Positions 41,837 to 50,345 of a stretch of DNA of 64,000 bases are shown piece by piece; position 1 is the first letter of the stretch, and each line of letters begins with the position of its first letter. The translations under genes and the position numbers were made by a program. The stretch lies in contig NZ_KI543236.1 in the NCBI RefSeq assembly GCF_000496835.1, positions 707,636 to 771,635 on the forward strand, read 5' to 3'. This DNA is from Thalassobacillus devorans MSP14. Lineage in GTDB: Bacteria > Bacillota > Bacilli > Bacillales > Halobacillaceae. The notes below the pieces were generated by a model. It was not told where the DNA came from, did no database searches, and was given only the letters and a program-made list of their open reading frames with translations.

Positions 41837-42604
41837 GTGAAACGTTTGGTGTTACTAGGGAGTTTATTGATGATAGTGTTAAGTGGATGTTCAGGGCCCG
41901 GAGAAGGCGGAAGTGCTTTTATACGCGATATCTTCGTCGACCCATTCACTTTTTTGATTGAAAATACAGCTATCCTGTTTGATGGCAGCTTTGGCATCGC
42001 CATTATATTGATTACGATTCTGATTCGATTGGTGCTTATGCCTTTTACGTTGAAGCAATATAAAAACCAGCAGCATATGAAAGAGAAAATGAGCGTGATG
42101 CAGCCTGAGATGAAGGTCATCCAGGAAAAGTTAAAAGAAACGGATAAACGGGAAGAACAGCTGAAACTGCAGCAGGAAATGATGGAGCTTTATAAGAAAC
42201 ATGGCGTCAATCCTATGGCAATGGGCTGTCTGCCACTTCTGGTACAAATGCCGGTTCTGATGGGTTTTTATTATGCGATCCAAAGCTCTCAGGAAATTGC
42301 CTCGCATTCTTTCCTGTGGTTCAGTCTGGGCGGGCCGGATATTCCGTTGGCATTGATTGCTGGAGTGATTTACTATTTCCAGTTCAAAGTACAGCAAAAA
42401 CTGATGCCGCAAGATTCAGCGAATAATAATCCGATGATGCGCTGGATGGGGCTGATATCCCCTATCATGATCCTGGTGATTTCCTTTAATATGCCAGCCG
42501 CACTGCCATTGTACTGGTCTGTCGGAGGATTGTTCCTGATAGGGCAAACTCTGCTTGCGGGAAACTTGGGTCTTCGCAGTTCTAAAGCAGCGAATCAAGA
42601 ATAA
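41837..42604 (+). CDS. yidC: YidC/OxaA membrane protein insertase
   Basis: GTG 41837 has GAGGAGGAGTAG upstream and gives MKRLVLLGSLLMIVLSGCSGP, a lipoprotein signal with lipobox LSGC, as in Gram-positive SpoIIIJ/YqjG (255 residues). The conserved core has five helices: AIILITILIRLVLMPFTLKQY (with the groove Arg), CLPLLVQMPVLMGFYYAI, WFSLGGPDIPLALIAGVIYYFQF and PAALPLYWSVGGLFLIGQT. It inserts and folds membrane proteins. It is not next to rnpA/rpmH, so it is likely the second paralog rather than SpoIIIJ. Confidence 0.94.
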   Translation: MKRLVLLGSLLMIVLSGCSGPGEGGSAFIRDIFVDPFTFLIENTAILFDGSFGIAIILITILIRLVLMPFTLKQYKNQQHMKEKMSVMQPEMKVIQEKLKETDKREEQLKLQQEMMELYKKHGVNPMAMGCLPLLVQMPVLMGFYYAIQSSQEIASHSFLWFSLGGPDIPLALIAGVIYYFQFKVQQKLMPQDSANNNPMMRWMGLISPIMILVISFNMPAALPLYWSVGGLFLIGQTLLAGNLGLRSSKAANQE

Positions 42605-42616
42605 TCATGGTTAAAA

Positions 42617-42652
42617 AAGGGGCACGTTCCATTCTGGACGTGCCTTTTTGCA
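42617..42652 (+). terminator. Terminator of yidC
   Basis: GGCACGTCC-type stem: GGCACGTTCC pairs with GGACGTGCC around ATTCT, followed by TTTTTG. Confidence 0.85.
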
Positions 42653-42668
42653 AAAGGGAGGACAACCA

Positions 42669-42884
42669 ATGGTAAAAGGGCTCATTTACACGATAAGCCT
42701 GGTTGTACTATCAGTATTACTTTTCTACATTGTCAACCAGGCCTTATATGTGGAAGCTTCATCGATCGCTTTTTTCCTGGCCATGATTGTCAGTCATTTG
42801 ATATTGGAAAAGAATCAATGGTTCATTGAGGTGCTGGCTAAGGAAATAACCGCTTCAAAAACTAATGAAACGGAAGGAGAATGA
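42669..42884 (+). CDS. Small membrane protein, 71 aa
   Basis: ATG 42669 has AAAGGGAGGACAACC upstream. Two hydrophobic helices (LIYTISLVVLSVLLFYIVNQAL and SIAFFLAMIVSHLIL) and a charged tail. No family recognised. Its TGA overlaps the next ATG (ATGA), so the two small genes are coupled. Confidence 0.7.
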   Translation: MVKGLIYTISLVVLSVLLFYIVNQALYVEASSIAFFLAMIVSHLILEKNQWFIEVLAKEITASKTNETEGE

Positions 42885-43108
42885 CGATGTGGTTATTTTT
42901 AGGGTTACTTGCATTGTTAGCTTCGCCAATAGTTTTTATGCTGATCCGTGAAAAATTCGGGTGGGATACCAACCGGTTTTACGGAGATGAACTGAATAAA
43001 GAAAAGCGCACATTAAAAGATGAGGCTTATGATAAGAGCGCGAAGCATGTCGGCGGTCATGATTTCGGAGGAAGCAATCATAATCATGAAGGTGATGGCT
43101 TTCGTTGA
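42881..43108 (+). CDS. Small membrane-anchored protein, 75 aa
   Basis: GAAGGAGA precedes ATG 42881 (ATG 42887 also possible). One N-terminal helix (WLFLGLLALLASPIVFMLI) and a soluble tail rich in His/Gly/Asn/Asp (HVGGHDFGGSNHNHEGDGF), which could bind metal. No family recognised. Coupled to the preceding small gene by a 4-base overlap. Confidence 0.7.
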   Translation: MTMWLFLGLLALLASPIVFMLIREKFGWDTNRFYGDELNKEKRTLKDEAYDKSAKHVGGHDFGGSNHNHEGDGFR

Positions 43109-43152
43109 AAATTGTATTGCCCCTCCGGGGAGCGTGAGTTTCCATAAGATAA

Positions 43153-44217
43153 TTATGTCAACCTGATATCGAATTGCTCCAATAAATCTTTGAAGGCTGG
43201 CCGTTCGTTACCCTCACGTCCTGTCACTGGATCTGCGGTCACTAAAGAATTCAATACCGCTTCTTCTGTCGCTTCCCCAATCGCGCGGAAAGCAGTGTCG
43301 ATATCCCCTTCATGAATCGTGGGGAGGCTAAGCGGCTGAGCCGGTTTATCGTGTGGTATTTTCGTTGCTGTGGAAAAACCGAGTACAATATCTCCGCTGC
43401 CATGGCCGATCATCGCCCCTGTCCGGGACAACCCGGTGACAGATCGTTTGAGAATCCGGTTGAGCTGTCGTTCTGACACTGGGAGATCTGTCGCGACAAT
43501 CACCATCACTGATCCTTTGTCTTTTTGTTCCCCGGAATCGAGGAGTGCCTGCTTTAAGTCCTCTCCCACAGGTTTCCCATTGACACGCAGGTCGCTCAGC
43601 ATACCGAAGTTCGTTAAGACAAGCACTCCCATCGTATATACCCCATGAGCAAACTCCATGAGTCGCGAAGCAGAACCAATTCCGCCTTTCAGAGAGTAAC
43701 AAAGCATTCCCCGTCCGGCACCGACCGCACCTTCTTCAAATTCAGCAGCGGTATTTGTGAGCGACTCTAATACATGTTCTTTCTGAACGGCCTGGGTACG
43801 GACATCATTCAAAAACATATCGTTACATTCACCGATGACAGGATTCACCGTACCGGTGGTCCTTCCGATTTCCGGGTTCTGTTCCATCGTATCTGCAATT
43901 AACGCTTCGGCAGCCGTACCGACACTTGCAGTATTGGTAAGGACAATCGGTGTTTCGAGTGTTCCGAGCTCATTGATCTGTATAGTTCCGATCGTTTTTC
44001 CAAATCCGTTGATGACGTGGCTTGAGGCGATCAATTTTTCCTTGAACACGTTGCCCTGGTGAGGAAGAATGGCAGTCACGCCTGTCTGTATATCCTTATT
44101 TTTTAAGGTAACATGGCCGACAGTTACACCAGCGACGTCGGTGATCGCGTTGAGCGGTCCGCGGCTCAATCGTCCGATTTTCACCCCAAAATCGGCAATT
44201 CTTTTTTGGTTATACAT
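43153..44217 (-). CDS. P1 family peptidase (DmpA/BapA-type aminopeptidase)
   Basis: ATG 44217 (MYNQKRIADFGVKIGRL) has AAGGTGATT upstream; the product is 354 residues. Family marks are RGPLNAITDVAGVTVGHVTL, ETPIVLTNTASVGTAAEAL, TGTVNPVIGECND, EGAVGAGRGMLCYSLKGGIGSASRLM (autoprocessing region with the nucleophile Ser in GIGSAS) and GHGSGDIVLGFST. These Ntn-like enzymes release D- or beta-amino acids from peptides or esters. Substrate unknown. It is monocistronic. Confidence 0.9.
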   Translation of the reverse strand: MYNQKRIADFGVKIGRLSRGPLNAITDVAGVTVGHVTLKNKDIQTGVTAILPHQGNVFKEKLIASSHVINGFGKTIGTIQINELGTLETPIVLTNTASVGTAAEALIADTMEQNPEIGRTTGTVNPVIGECNDMFLNDVRTQAVQKEHVLESLTNTAAEFEEGAVGAGRGMLCYSLKGGIGSASRLMEFAHGVYTMGVLVLTNFGMLSDLRVNGKPVGEDLKQALLDSGEQKDKGSVMVIVATDLPVSERQLNRILKRSVTGLSRTGAMIGHGSGDIVLGFSTATKIPHDKPAQPLSLPTIHEGDIDTAFRAIGEATEEAVLNSLVTADPVTGREGNERPAFKDLLEQFDIRLT

Positions 44218-44293
44218 AACAATCACCTTGCTTTCTGCTAAACTCGTTCATTCATTGTATCACTATTTTTTATGATTAATGGAGGTAAGTCAA

Positions 44294-44587
44294 ATGATAA
44301 TAAGAAAAACTGTCGCCATTATCAATGTGCTCCTCACCGGCATCGTAGCAGTCCTGATTTCTACCTTTTTCGCTTCCGGGGGTATAGGTGAAAATTATTC
44401 CGATCAAACCTTCGTCGCTCCAGAATTTTTTGCAATTCTTGTTATATGGGCAATAGGAGCGTTGTTGGTTATATGGATGTTTTTTAAGGATTCGCTATAT
44501 CTGTTCACTTTGTCCCTGATCCTTACGTGGCTGTCTATCCCGGTTGGCATTAAAATGGCTCAATACGTTGCGTATATTTTTGCTTGA
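44294..44587 (+). CDS. Hypothetical membrane protein, 97 aa
   Basis: ATG 44294 has ATGGAGGTAAG (the ATG of the longer frame is part of this site) upstream. Three helices are visible (VAIINVLLTGIVAVLISTFF, FFAILVIWAIGALLVIWMFF, LYLFTLSLILTWLSIPVGI). No family recognised. Confidence 0.68.
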   Translation: MIIRKTVAIINVLLTGIVAVLISTFFASGGIGENYSDQTFVAPEFFAILVIWAIGALLVIWMFFKDSLYLFTLSLILTWLSIPVGIKMAQYVAYIFA

Positions 44588-44664
44588 TTCAGAATTTTTT
44601 ACCTTTTACCCGAGTAAAGCTTTAAATTATCATTGATTAGGCGTACAATGGATAATAATCTCAA

Positions 44665-44697
44665 ACACCTCCACCTGGCTGGGGGTACTTTTTTATC
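44665..44697 (+). terminator. Terminator or attenuator before ilvE
   Basis: ACCTCCA and TGGGGGT pair around CCTGGC, followed by ACTTTTTTAT. It could end the 44294 gene or attenuate ilvE; I see no T-box specifier region or AGGGTGG box to choose the second. Confidence 0.7.
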
Positions 44698-44742
44698 CAA
44701 ATTACTTACTTAACTAATCTAATCACATAAGGAGCCATGAAC

Positions 44743-45813
44743 ATGAGTAAAAATGCACTTACTATCGTAGAAAGTAAAACCAAACAGCCAAAGCCGAATA
44801 CGGATCAGATTCCATTTGGCCGAACCTTCACCGACCATATGTTTGTCATGGATTATCATGAAGAGAAAGGCTGGTATGAGCCGCGCATTGTACCATACGA
44901 GCCGCTGACGCTGGATCCTGCAGCAATGATTTTCCATTATGGGCAGACAGTTTTTGAAGGGCTGAAGGCTTACCGCTCGGAAGACCGCGTGCTTTTGTTC
45001 CGTCCGGAAAAGAACCTTGAGCGCTTGAATCGATCCAGTGACCGCTTGAGCATTCCGCCAATCGACGAAGAGGAAGTGATGGGGTACCTGGAGGAACTGA
45101 TCAGCCTGGAAAAAAACTGGGTGCCGGATACACCAGGTACATCTTTATATATCCGCCCATTCATTATCGGTACAGAACCGAATCTATCGGTTGCTCCATC
45201 TAAAACGTATAAGCTGATGATTATCCTGTCCCCGGTCGGATCCTATTTTTCCGGCGGTTTGACACCTGTCAAAATCCGCGTCGAAGATAAGTTCACCCGT
45301 GCTGTCAAAGGCGGAACCGGCATGGCGAAGACAGCAGGAAACTATTCCGCCGCTTACCAGGCGCAAAAACAGGCGTATCAGGAAGGAAAAGCTGATGTCC
45401 TTTGGCTCGATGGCGTCGAAAAGCGGTATATCGAGGAAGTCGGCAGCATGAACATTTTCTTCAAAATCGATGGCGAAGTCGTGACACCTGCTTTGAGCGG
45501 AAGCATCCTGCAGGGGATTACGAGAATGTCTGTCATTGAACTGCTGGAAAAATGGAGCGTAACGGTTACAGAACGCCGCATCTCGATTGAAGAACTTTAC
45601 CAATACCATGAAGAAGGCAAATTGGAAGAAGCGTTCGGGACTGGTACTGCCGCAGTCATCTCCCCGGTTGGCGAGTTGAACTGGCTTGGCAAGAAAATGG
45701 TGATCAACAACCACGAAATCGGCGAACTATCGCAAAAACTTTATGACACAATCACCGGCATCCAGACTGGTAAGTTGGAAGACACCCAGGGATGGACTGT
45801 CGAAGTGAAGTAA
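44743..45813 (+). CDS. ilvE: Branched-chain amino acid aminotransferase
   Basis: AAGGAG at 44729-44734 favours ATG 44743 (spacing 8) over ATG 44737. The 356-residue protein has the fold-IV PLP pattern: FGRTFTDHMFVMDYHEEKGW, FHYGQTVFEGLKAYR, the PLP lysine in KGGTGMAKTAGNYSAAY, and GSMNIFFKIDG, GTGTAAVISPVGEL. It transfers amino groups between branched-chain amino acids and 2-oxoglutarate. It is monocistronic and ends with two strong hairpins. Confidence 0.95.
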   Translation: MSKNALTIVESKTKQPKPNTDQIPFGRTFTDHMFVMDYHEEKGWYEPRIVPYEPLTLDPAAMIFHYGQTVFEGLKAYRSEDRVLLFRPEKNLERLNRSSDRLSIPPIDEEEVMGYLEELISLEKNWVPDTPGTSLYIRPFIIGTEPNLSVAPSKTYKLMIILSPVGSYFSGGLTPVKIRVEDKFTRAVKGGTGMAKTAGNYSAAYQAQKQAYQEGKADVLWLDGVEKRYIEEVGSMNIFFKIDGEVVTPALSGSILQGITRMSVIELLEKWSVTVTERRISIEELYQYHEEGKLEEAFGTGTAAVISPVGELNWLGKKMVINNHEIGELSQKLYDTITGIQTGKLEDTQGWTVEVK

Positions 45814-45825
45814 AAGGCACCAGTA

Positions 45826-45865
45826 GCACCCCGGGACATCCAATATCTGGATGTCCCGGGGTGTA
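45826..45865. terminator. Perfect 16-bp hairpin after ilvE (repeat family copy 1)
   Basis: CACCCCGGGACATCCA (45827-45842) and TGGATGTCCCGGGGTG (45848-45863) pair perfectly around ATATC. There is no T-run. Near-identical hairpins lie at 48.03 and 50.28 kb. Confidence 0.8.
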
Positions 45866-45872
45866 CCTGTAC

Positions 45873-45923
45873 GAAAGTCCTCCTTTCCTGCTTACATAGA
45901 TGCAGGGAGGGAGGACTTATTAT
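45873..45923 (+). terminator. Second hairpin terminator after ilvE
   Basis: AAGTCCTCC pairs with GGAGGACTT with inner TTCCTGC/GCAGGGA, followed by ATTATTTTG. Confidence 0.75.
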
Positions 45924-46056
45924 TTTGTAAAAATCCCCACTGGAACAGCAAATCTAGCTCCTGAGTTTTAATTTTACAAATCTATTACAAACTTGCTCCA
46001 TTGTCCTTTACACTGGAAAGGTAGACTGAACAAAAATAACAAAAGGAGTGGGAGAT

Positions 46057-48018
46057 TTGAAGAGAGCTTTACCGATTACGGTCCTGATTGCGATGATTCT
46101 ATCTTTTTACGGTCCCGTGCTGGAAGATGATCATCAAGCACATGCAGCTGTATCAGGAGATGTTATTATCAACGAAGTGGCATGGATGGGTACGACTGTC
46201 AGTTATAGTGATGAATGGCTGGAGCTGTATAATCCGAGCAGCCAGGATGTTGACCTTACCGGTTGGAGTCTGGACGCCCAGGATGGCACTCCAGCTATCG
46301 CCTTGTCAGGTACCATTCCTGCAAAGAGCTATTACATAATAGAAAGAACGGATGATTCAACCGTTTCCGGAGTTGCGGCGAATTTGATCTATTACGGCAG
46401 CCTGTCTAACAGCGGGGAAGTTTTAAAGCTTCGTGATGAAACAGGCAATATTATTGATGAAGTGGATGCATGGCATGCCGGCGATAATGATACGAAAGCT
46501 ACGATGGAGCGGATTGATCCAGACAAAAGTGGAATAAATGCAAATAACTGGGCAAATTCGACAGCTGACTATACGGAGGGACTTGGTACACCAAAAGCAG
46601 CGAATTCCAGTGAAGGAGCATCTGGTTGTGCGGATAAAACAGAGAATATATCCAACGTCTCGGAAGCAGAAGGTGCAATTAACGTATTTTTCAACAAATG
46701 TGCCGACAATCAATATGCTACTGCTGGAAATGAAGCGAATGATCATGTCAATTTGGAAGATCAATTGATCGAAAGGCTGAATAGTGCAACGACCAGCATC
46801 GATTTTGCGACTTATGAAATCAATCTTCCACGGATTGTCGATACCCTGATTGCAAAAGCAGCCGAAGGGGTTAAAGTCCGGGTCATTGCGGATGCCAAGG
46901 ATGCATCGGATCCTCATTATACAGAACGATATAAAACGATGCGGTTGTATGTAGAAAAAATGGTTCGCGGAAGGGACGAAACCATCGGGACAGCTGATGA
47001 TATCCATGTATTTTCTGATTCCCCGATGATGGCAGTAGAGGATAGCGCGGCACGGACTGAGAAGGGATTGCCTTCTGAGGCAAGCGATATTCCGGAAGTG
47101 ACGGTCGAAATCGGCAACAGTACACAAACGGGACGTTTATTTGTGGAAGCGGAGGAGAAGGACACCAATGCTTACTATTCACCAGGAAACCAGATGCATA
47201 ACAAATTTGCAGTGGTGGATGATCGCTGGGTATTCACAGGAAGTTGGAACTTTACGGTGACCGGATTATATGGCTCAGAAGCCAATATGGATGCAGGAAT
47301 TTTGGACGGCAACCAGCAGCATGTTGTCGAAATCAACTGGCCGGAGCTTGCTGGAATCTATGAAACGGAATTCAATGAAATGTGGGGAAGTACAGGGATG
47401 ACTCCGGACAAAGTGACTTCCAATTACAGTTCCCGGAAGGTCGATAACACCGTGCATCAAGTGAATATCAATGGTGTTCCCGTTGAAATCTATTTTTCCG
47501 CAGGTGATGACGCGGTCGGGAGAATGGCGGAACTTGTGAAAAATGAAGCTGATCTTAATACGTATTTTTCTATATTCGCCTGGAGCGATCAGGCACTGGT
47601 TGACGAGTTGAAGTATAAATGGGAAGGGTCGTATAAGGATATGCAAGGTTCCTTGACCGGTTTCGATATCAAAGGAGTGTTCGACACCAGCTTCTGGAAC
47701 CAGTGGTGGTCGGCAAGTGTTGATATGACGGGACGTACCGCTTCCCAGGAAAGTACGAATAATCCGAATACACGCTGGGCTAATCCGGCTCCTGTCTATC
47801 AGGATGAAGAAGCTCGTAAACTTCATAGTAAAACTATGTTGGTTGATGCGAATACGGATAGTGATCCTACTGTTATTGTTGGTTCTACCAATTGGAGCAA
47901 CAATGGCAATAATGTCAATGATGAAAATATGCTGTTCATTCATGATGCAGCAATAACCAATCAATTTTTACAAGAATTCCACGCACGCTATGAACTGGCA
48001 GGAGGCACCATGCAGTAA
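46057..48018 (+). CDS. Secreted phospholipase D-like protein with lamin-tail domain
   Basis: AAAAGGAG is 9 bases before TTG 46057, so I prefer it over GTG 46048; the product is 653 residues. A signal peptide (residues 1-30, ending near HAAVS) is followed by a lamin-tail (LTD) domain (about 32-150: VIINEVAWMGTTVSYSDEWLELYNPS, LTGWSLDAQDG) and two PLD units with HKD-type motifs: MHNKFAVVDDRWVFTGSWNFT (about 380) and LHSKTMLVDANTDSDPTVIVGSTNW (about 588). It should be an exported phosphodiesterase or nuclease. An Asp-rich acidic composition fits a halophile. Confidence 0.88.
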   Translation: MKRALPITVLIAMILSFYGPVLEDDHQAHAAVSGDVIINEVAWMGTTVSYSDEWLELYNPSSQDVDLTGWSLDAQDGTPAIALSGTIPAKSYYIIERTDDSTVSGVAANLIYYGSLSNSGEVLKLRDETGNIIDEVDAWHAGDNDTKATMERIDPDKSGINANNWANSTADYTEGLGTPKAANSSEGASGCADKTENISNVSEAEGAINVFFNKCADNQYATAGNEANDHVNLEDQLIERLNSATTSIDFATYEINLPRIVDTLIAKAAEGVKVRVIADAKDASDPHYTERYKTMRLYVEKMVRGRDETIGTADDIHVFSDSPMMAVEDSAARTEKGLPSEASDIPEVTVEIGNSTQTGRLFVEAEEKDTNAYYSPGNQMHNKFAVVDDRWVFTGSWNFTVTGLYGSEANMDAGILDGNQQHVVEINWPELAGIYETEFNEMWGSTGMTPDKVTSNYSSRKVDNTVHQVNINGVPVEIYFSAGDDAVGRMAELVKNEADLNTYFSIFAWSDQALVDELKYKWEGSYKDMQGSLTGFDIKGVFDTSFWNQWWSASVDMTGRTASQESTNNPNTRWANPAPVYQDEEARKLHSKTMLVDANTDSDPTVIVGSTNWSNNGNNVNDENMLFIHDAAITNQFLQEFHARYELAGGTMQ

Positions 48019-48020
48019 AG

Positions 48021-48075
48021 TCAAAACCACACCCCGGGACATCCAATATCTGGAGGACCCGGGGTGTGGTTTTAT
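48021..48075. terminator. Bidirectional hairpin between PLD and PTS EIIA (repeat family copy 2)
   Basis: AAAACCACACCCCGGG (48023-48038) pairs with CCCGGGGTGTGGTTTT (48058-48073); the loop ACATCCAATATCTGGAGGA shares its sequence with copy 3. It overlaps the end of the minus-strand EIIA gene. Confidence 0.85.
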
Positions 48076-48557
48076 TGTTTGTTTTTTTCTACGATCAAGT
48101 CCATCAATTTGGAGTGGCTCCTTTTTACCTTCTGAGCATCGGTGATAATGAACTCGTTGATTTCATTCGAATTTACAACTACCACCATGGAAAGGGTGCT
48201 GGGAAGTACTTTAGTGATCAAATCTAAGTCAAAAGTAATTAATCTATCTCCTGCATTTACTGTATCTTTTTCATTTACGTGTAGTTCAAAGCCCCGGCCT
48301 TCAAGCAGGTGCGTATCAATGCCGACATGAATCATGATTTCCACGTTTGCTTCTGTCAAAATGGTCACTGCATGTTTGGTAGGGAATGATTGGATAATCT
48401 CCCCTTTGACTGGAGATGCCACCATTCCTTCCGAGGGTTTCACTGCCACTCCATCTCCGAGCATTTTGATGGCGAATTTATTTTTTGGTACCTCGTGTAG
48501 GCTGCTTACCGATCCTGTAAAGGGGGAAAGAATACTCAATCTCTGTTTTTCAGGCAT
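48072..48557 (-). CDS. PTS glucose-type EIIA component (YpqE/Crr-like)
   Basis: The 161-residue protein has the EIIA-Glc fold with the phosphorylated histidine in IEIMIHVGIDTHLLEGRGFEL and the second active-site histidine in TKHAVTI. It resembles B. subtilis YpqE, a free-standing EIIA. It accepts phosphate from HPr and passes it to a PTS permease or regulates other proteins; no EIIB or EIIC gene is adjacent. AGGAGATGATAC precedes the ATG. It is 28 bases downstream of the YerD-like gene on the same strand. Confidence 0.92.
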   Translation of the reverse strand: MPEKQRLSILSPFTGSVSSLHEVPKNKFAIKMLGDGVAVKPSEGMVASPVKGEIIQSFPTKHAVTILTEANVEIMIHVGIDTHLLEGRGFELHVNEKDTVNAGDRLITFDLDLITKVLPSTLSMVVVVNSNEINEFIITDAQKVKRSHSKLMDLIVEKNKQ

Positions 48558-48585
48558 AGTATCATCTCCTCTTCATTCCCTAGGC

Positions 48586-50181
48586 TTATGTGGTTGCCGG
48601 CTTTTTCTTTTTAAGCATTTCCTCCAGCGAATGAAGCTGTCCCTGGTCATCGCGATACACAATATGCTTTCTCTTAAATTTAGTAGGGGAGTCAAGGCCG
48701 GCAGATGCGGCCAAATTGATTAGGCCTTCCCTGAGCGAAATCACATAGTTGCATGTGCGGAAAGATTTCTCTTCGACAATCAAGGCTTTTTGTAAGTCTG
48801 GGTCAGTGGTGGCCACTCCTACGGGGCAGTTATTGGTATGACAAACCTGGGCCTGAATGCATCCCACTGAAAACATCATTCCTCTTGCGATATTAACAAG
48901 GTCTGCTCCCATGGCGAGCGCCATAGCGATTTTATCCGGAGTAATTAATTTGCCAGAGGCAAAAATTTTAACACGATCTCTGACATGGTATTTTTTTAAC
49001 ACATCGTCAACCAGAGGAAGAGCCGTTCTGATTGGAAGACCTGTTGCATCGGCAAGCTCTTGATAGGAAGCACCGGTTCCACCTTCACCCCCATCGACTG
49101 TAATGAAATCGGGACCTTCACCTGTTTTTTTCATGTAAGCAGCCAGCTCTTCTATTTCATCTTCATGACCAACAACAATTTTGATGCCAACCGGTTTTCC
49201 GCCAGTTTTTCTTAATTGTTTAATGAATTCTACCATTTCAGGGGTGGTGTCGAATTGGTAAAAGCGGTTCGGACTATCGATGGAAGTCCATGGTTTGACG
49301 TTTCGGATGGCGGCGATTTCAGGTGTGATTTTGGCAGCATCAACATGACCGCCCCTTGTTTTCCCTCCTTGTGCCAGCTTCAGCTCAAATGCTTTTACTT
49401 CTTCGATTTCACTTTTCCGTTTGAATTCTTCCCAGGAGAAGTTGCCATCTTCTGTACGGACACCAAATAATCCCGGGCCAATCTGGCAAATGATATCGGC
49501 CCCGCCCTTCAAGTGGTGCTGGGTCAGCCCGCCTTCACCAGTATTCATCCAGGTACCCCGCGCTAAACCGAGACCGGTAGACAGAGCGGTGATCGCTTTT
49601 TCTCCCAGAGATCCGTAGCTCATTGCAGACTGTCCGACAAGTCCTTTTATGTGAAAGGGATGCCTGCAGCTGTTTTCCCCAATTACTATGGCATCTTCAG
49701 CCGGCAATAAAACAGGATCGACATCTACATATTCGCGATGTTCCTTCCTTGTAAACAATTTATCTTTGTCGATTTTATAAACCTTGGTCTTAACCGTTTG
49801 ATCCTTATCCATTCGCATCTCGTTACGATGGGCAGGAAACATCGAATTTTTGATATAGTAGCCGGGAGAATCAAAGTCCTTTTCCGACCCAAATCCTAAC
49901 ATTCTATCTTTATATTTAGCAGAAAGGTAAGTGCTTTCCATTTCATTACGAGGAAATGGCTTCCCTTCATAATCGTTGTGGAATAAGTATTGTCTGAGTT
50001 CAGGACCCATTTTCTCTGTGATATATCTGGCTTTTCCTAATACAGGGAAATTTCGGAGGACAGCATGCTCTTTTTGTTTTTCATCTTTCAAACGTAAATG
50101 AAAGATGAAAAGCAACGGAAGCAATAGGACAACTGAAAACAGAACAACGAAACTTATTAAAATGTAATCGACCAGTTCCAT
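48586..50181 (-). CDS. FMN-binding glutamate synthase family protein, YerD-like
   Basis: The 531-residue protein has one N-terminal transmembrane helix (VDYILISFVVLFSVVLLLPLLFIF) and then the glutamate synthase FMN-binding TIM barrel: KGLVGQSAMSYGSLGEKAI, NTGEGGLTQHHLKGGADIICQIGPGLFGVR, KLAQGGKTRGGHVDAAKIT, ITVDGGEGGTGASY and the iron-sulfur cysteines in GCIQAQVCHTNNCPVG. It lacks the glutaminase domain. B. subtilis YerD has this layout. The electron donor and real substrate are not established. Confidence 0.92.
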   Translation of the reverse strand: MELVDYILISFVVLFSVVLLLPLLFIFHLRLKDEKQKEHAVLRNFPVLGKARYITEKMGPELRQYLFHNDYEGKPFPRNEMESTYLSAKYKDRMLGFGSEKDFDSPGYYIKNSMFPAHRNEMRMDKDQTVKTKVYKIDKDKLFTRKEHREYVDVDPVLLPAEDAIVIGENSCRHPFHIKGLVGQSAMSYGSLGEKAITALSTGLGLARGTWMNTGEGGLTQHHLKGGADIICQIGPGLFGVRTEDGNFSWEEFKRKSEIEEVKAFELKLAQGGKTRGGHVDAAKITPEIAAIRNVKPWTSIDSPNRFYQFDTTPEMVEFIKQLRKTGGKPVGIKIVVGHEDEIEELAAYMKKTGEGPDFITVDGGEGGTGASYQELADATGLPIRTALPLVDDVLKKYHVRDRVKIFASGKLITPDKIAMALAMGADLVNIARGMMFSVGCIQAQVCHTNNCPVGVATTDPDLQKALIVEEKSFRTCNYVISLREGLINLAASAGLDSPTKFKRKHIVYRDDQGQLHSLEEMLKKKKPATT

Positions 50182-50279
50182 TTAAGTACGCCCCCTTACG
50201 TGTCATTTCTAATTTTATTCCTCGTCTCATTCTTATTAAACATGGGAGAGAGAAGAGGGGCAAGGTGCTTAACAACAAG

Positions 50280-50322
50280 AACACCCCGGGACATCCAATA
50301 TCTGGAGGACCCGGGGTGAAGA
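50280..50322 (-). terminator. Hairpin at the end of the CoA transferase gene (repeat family copy 3)
   Basis: CACCCCGGG (50283-50291) pairs with CCCGGGGTG (50311-50319) and the loop ACATCCAATATCTGGAGGA equals that of copy 2. A weak T-rich stretch follows on the minus strand. Confidence 0.7.
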
Positions 50323-50345
50323 TGAAGAAGAAGGTGAAGAAGTAT

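Noticed and set aside
44590-44740. T-box leader in front of ilvE
   Set aside because: No AGGGTGGNACCGCG box, specifier loop or anti-terminator is visible; only a simple hairpin.
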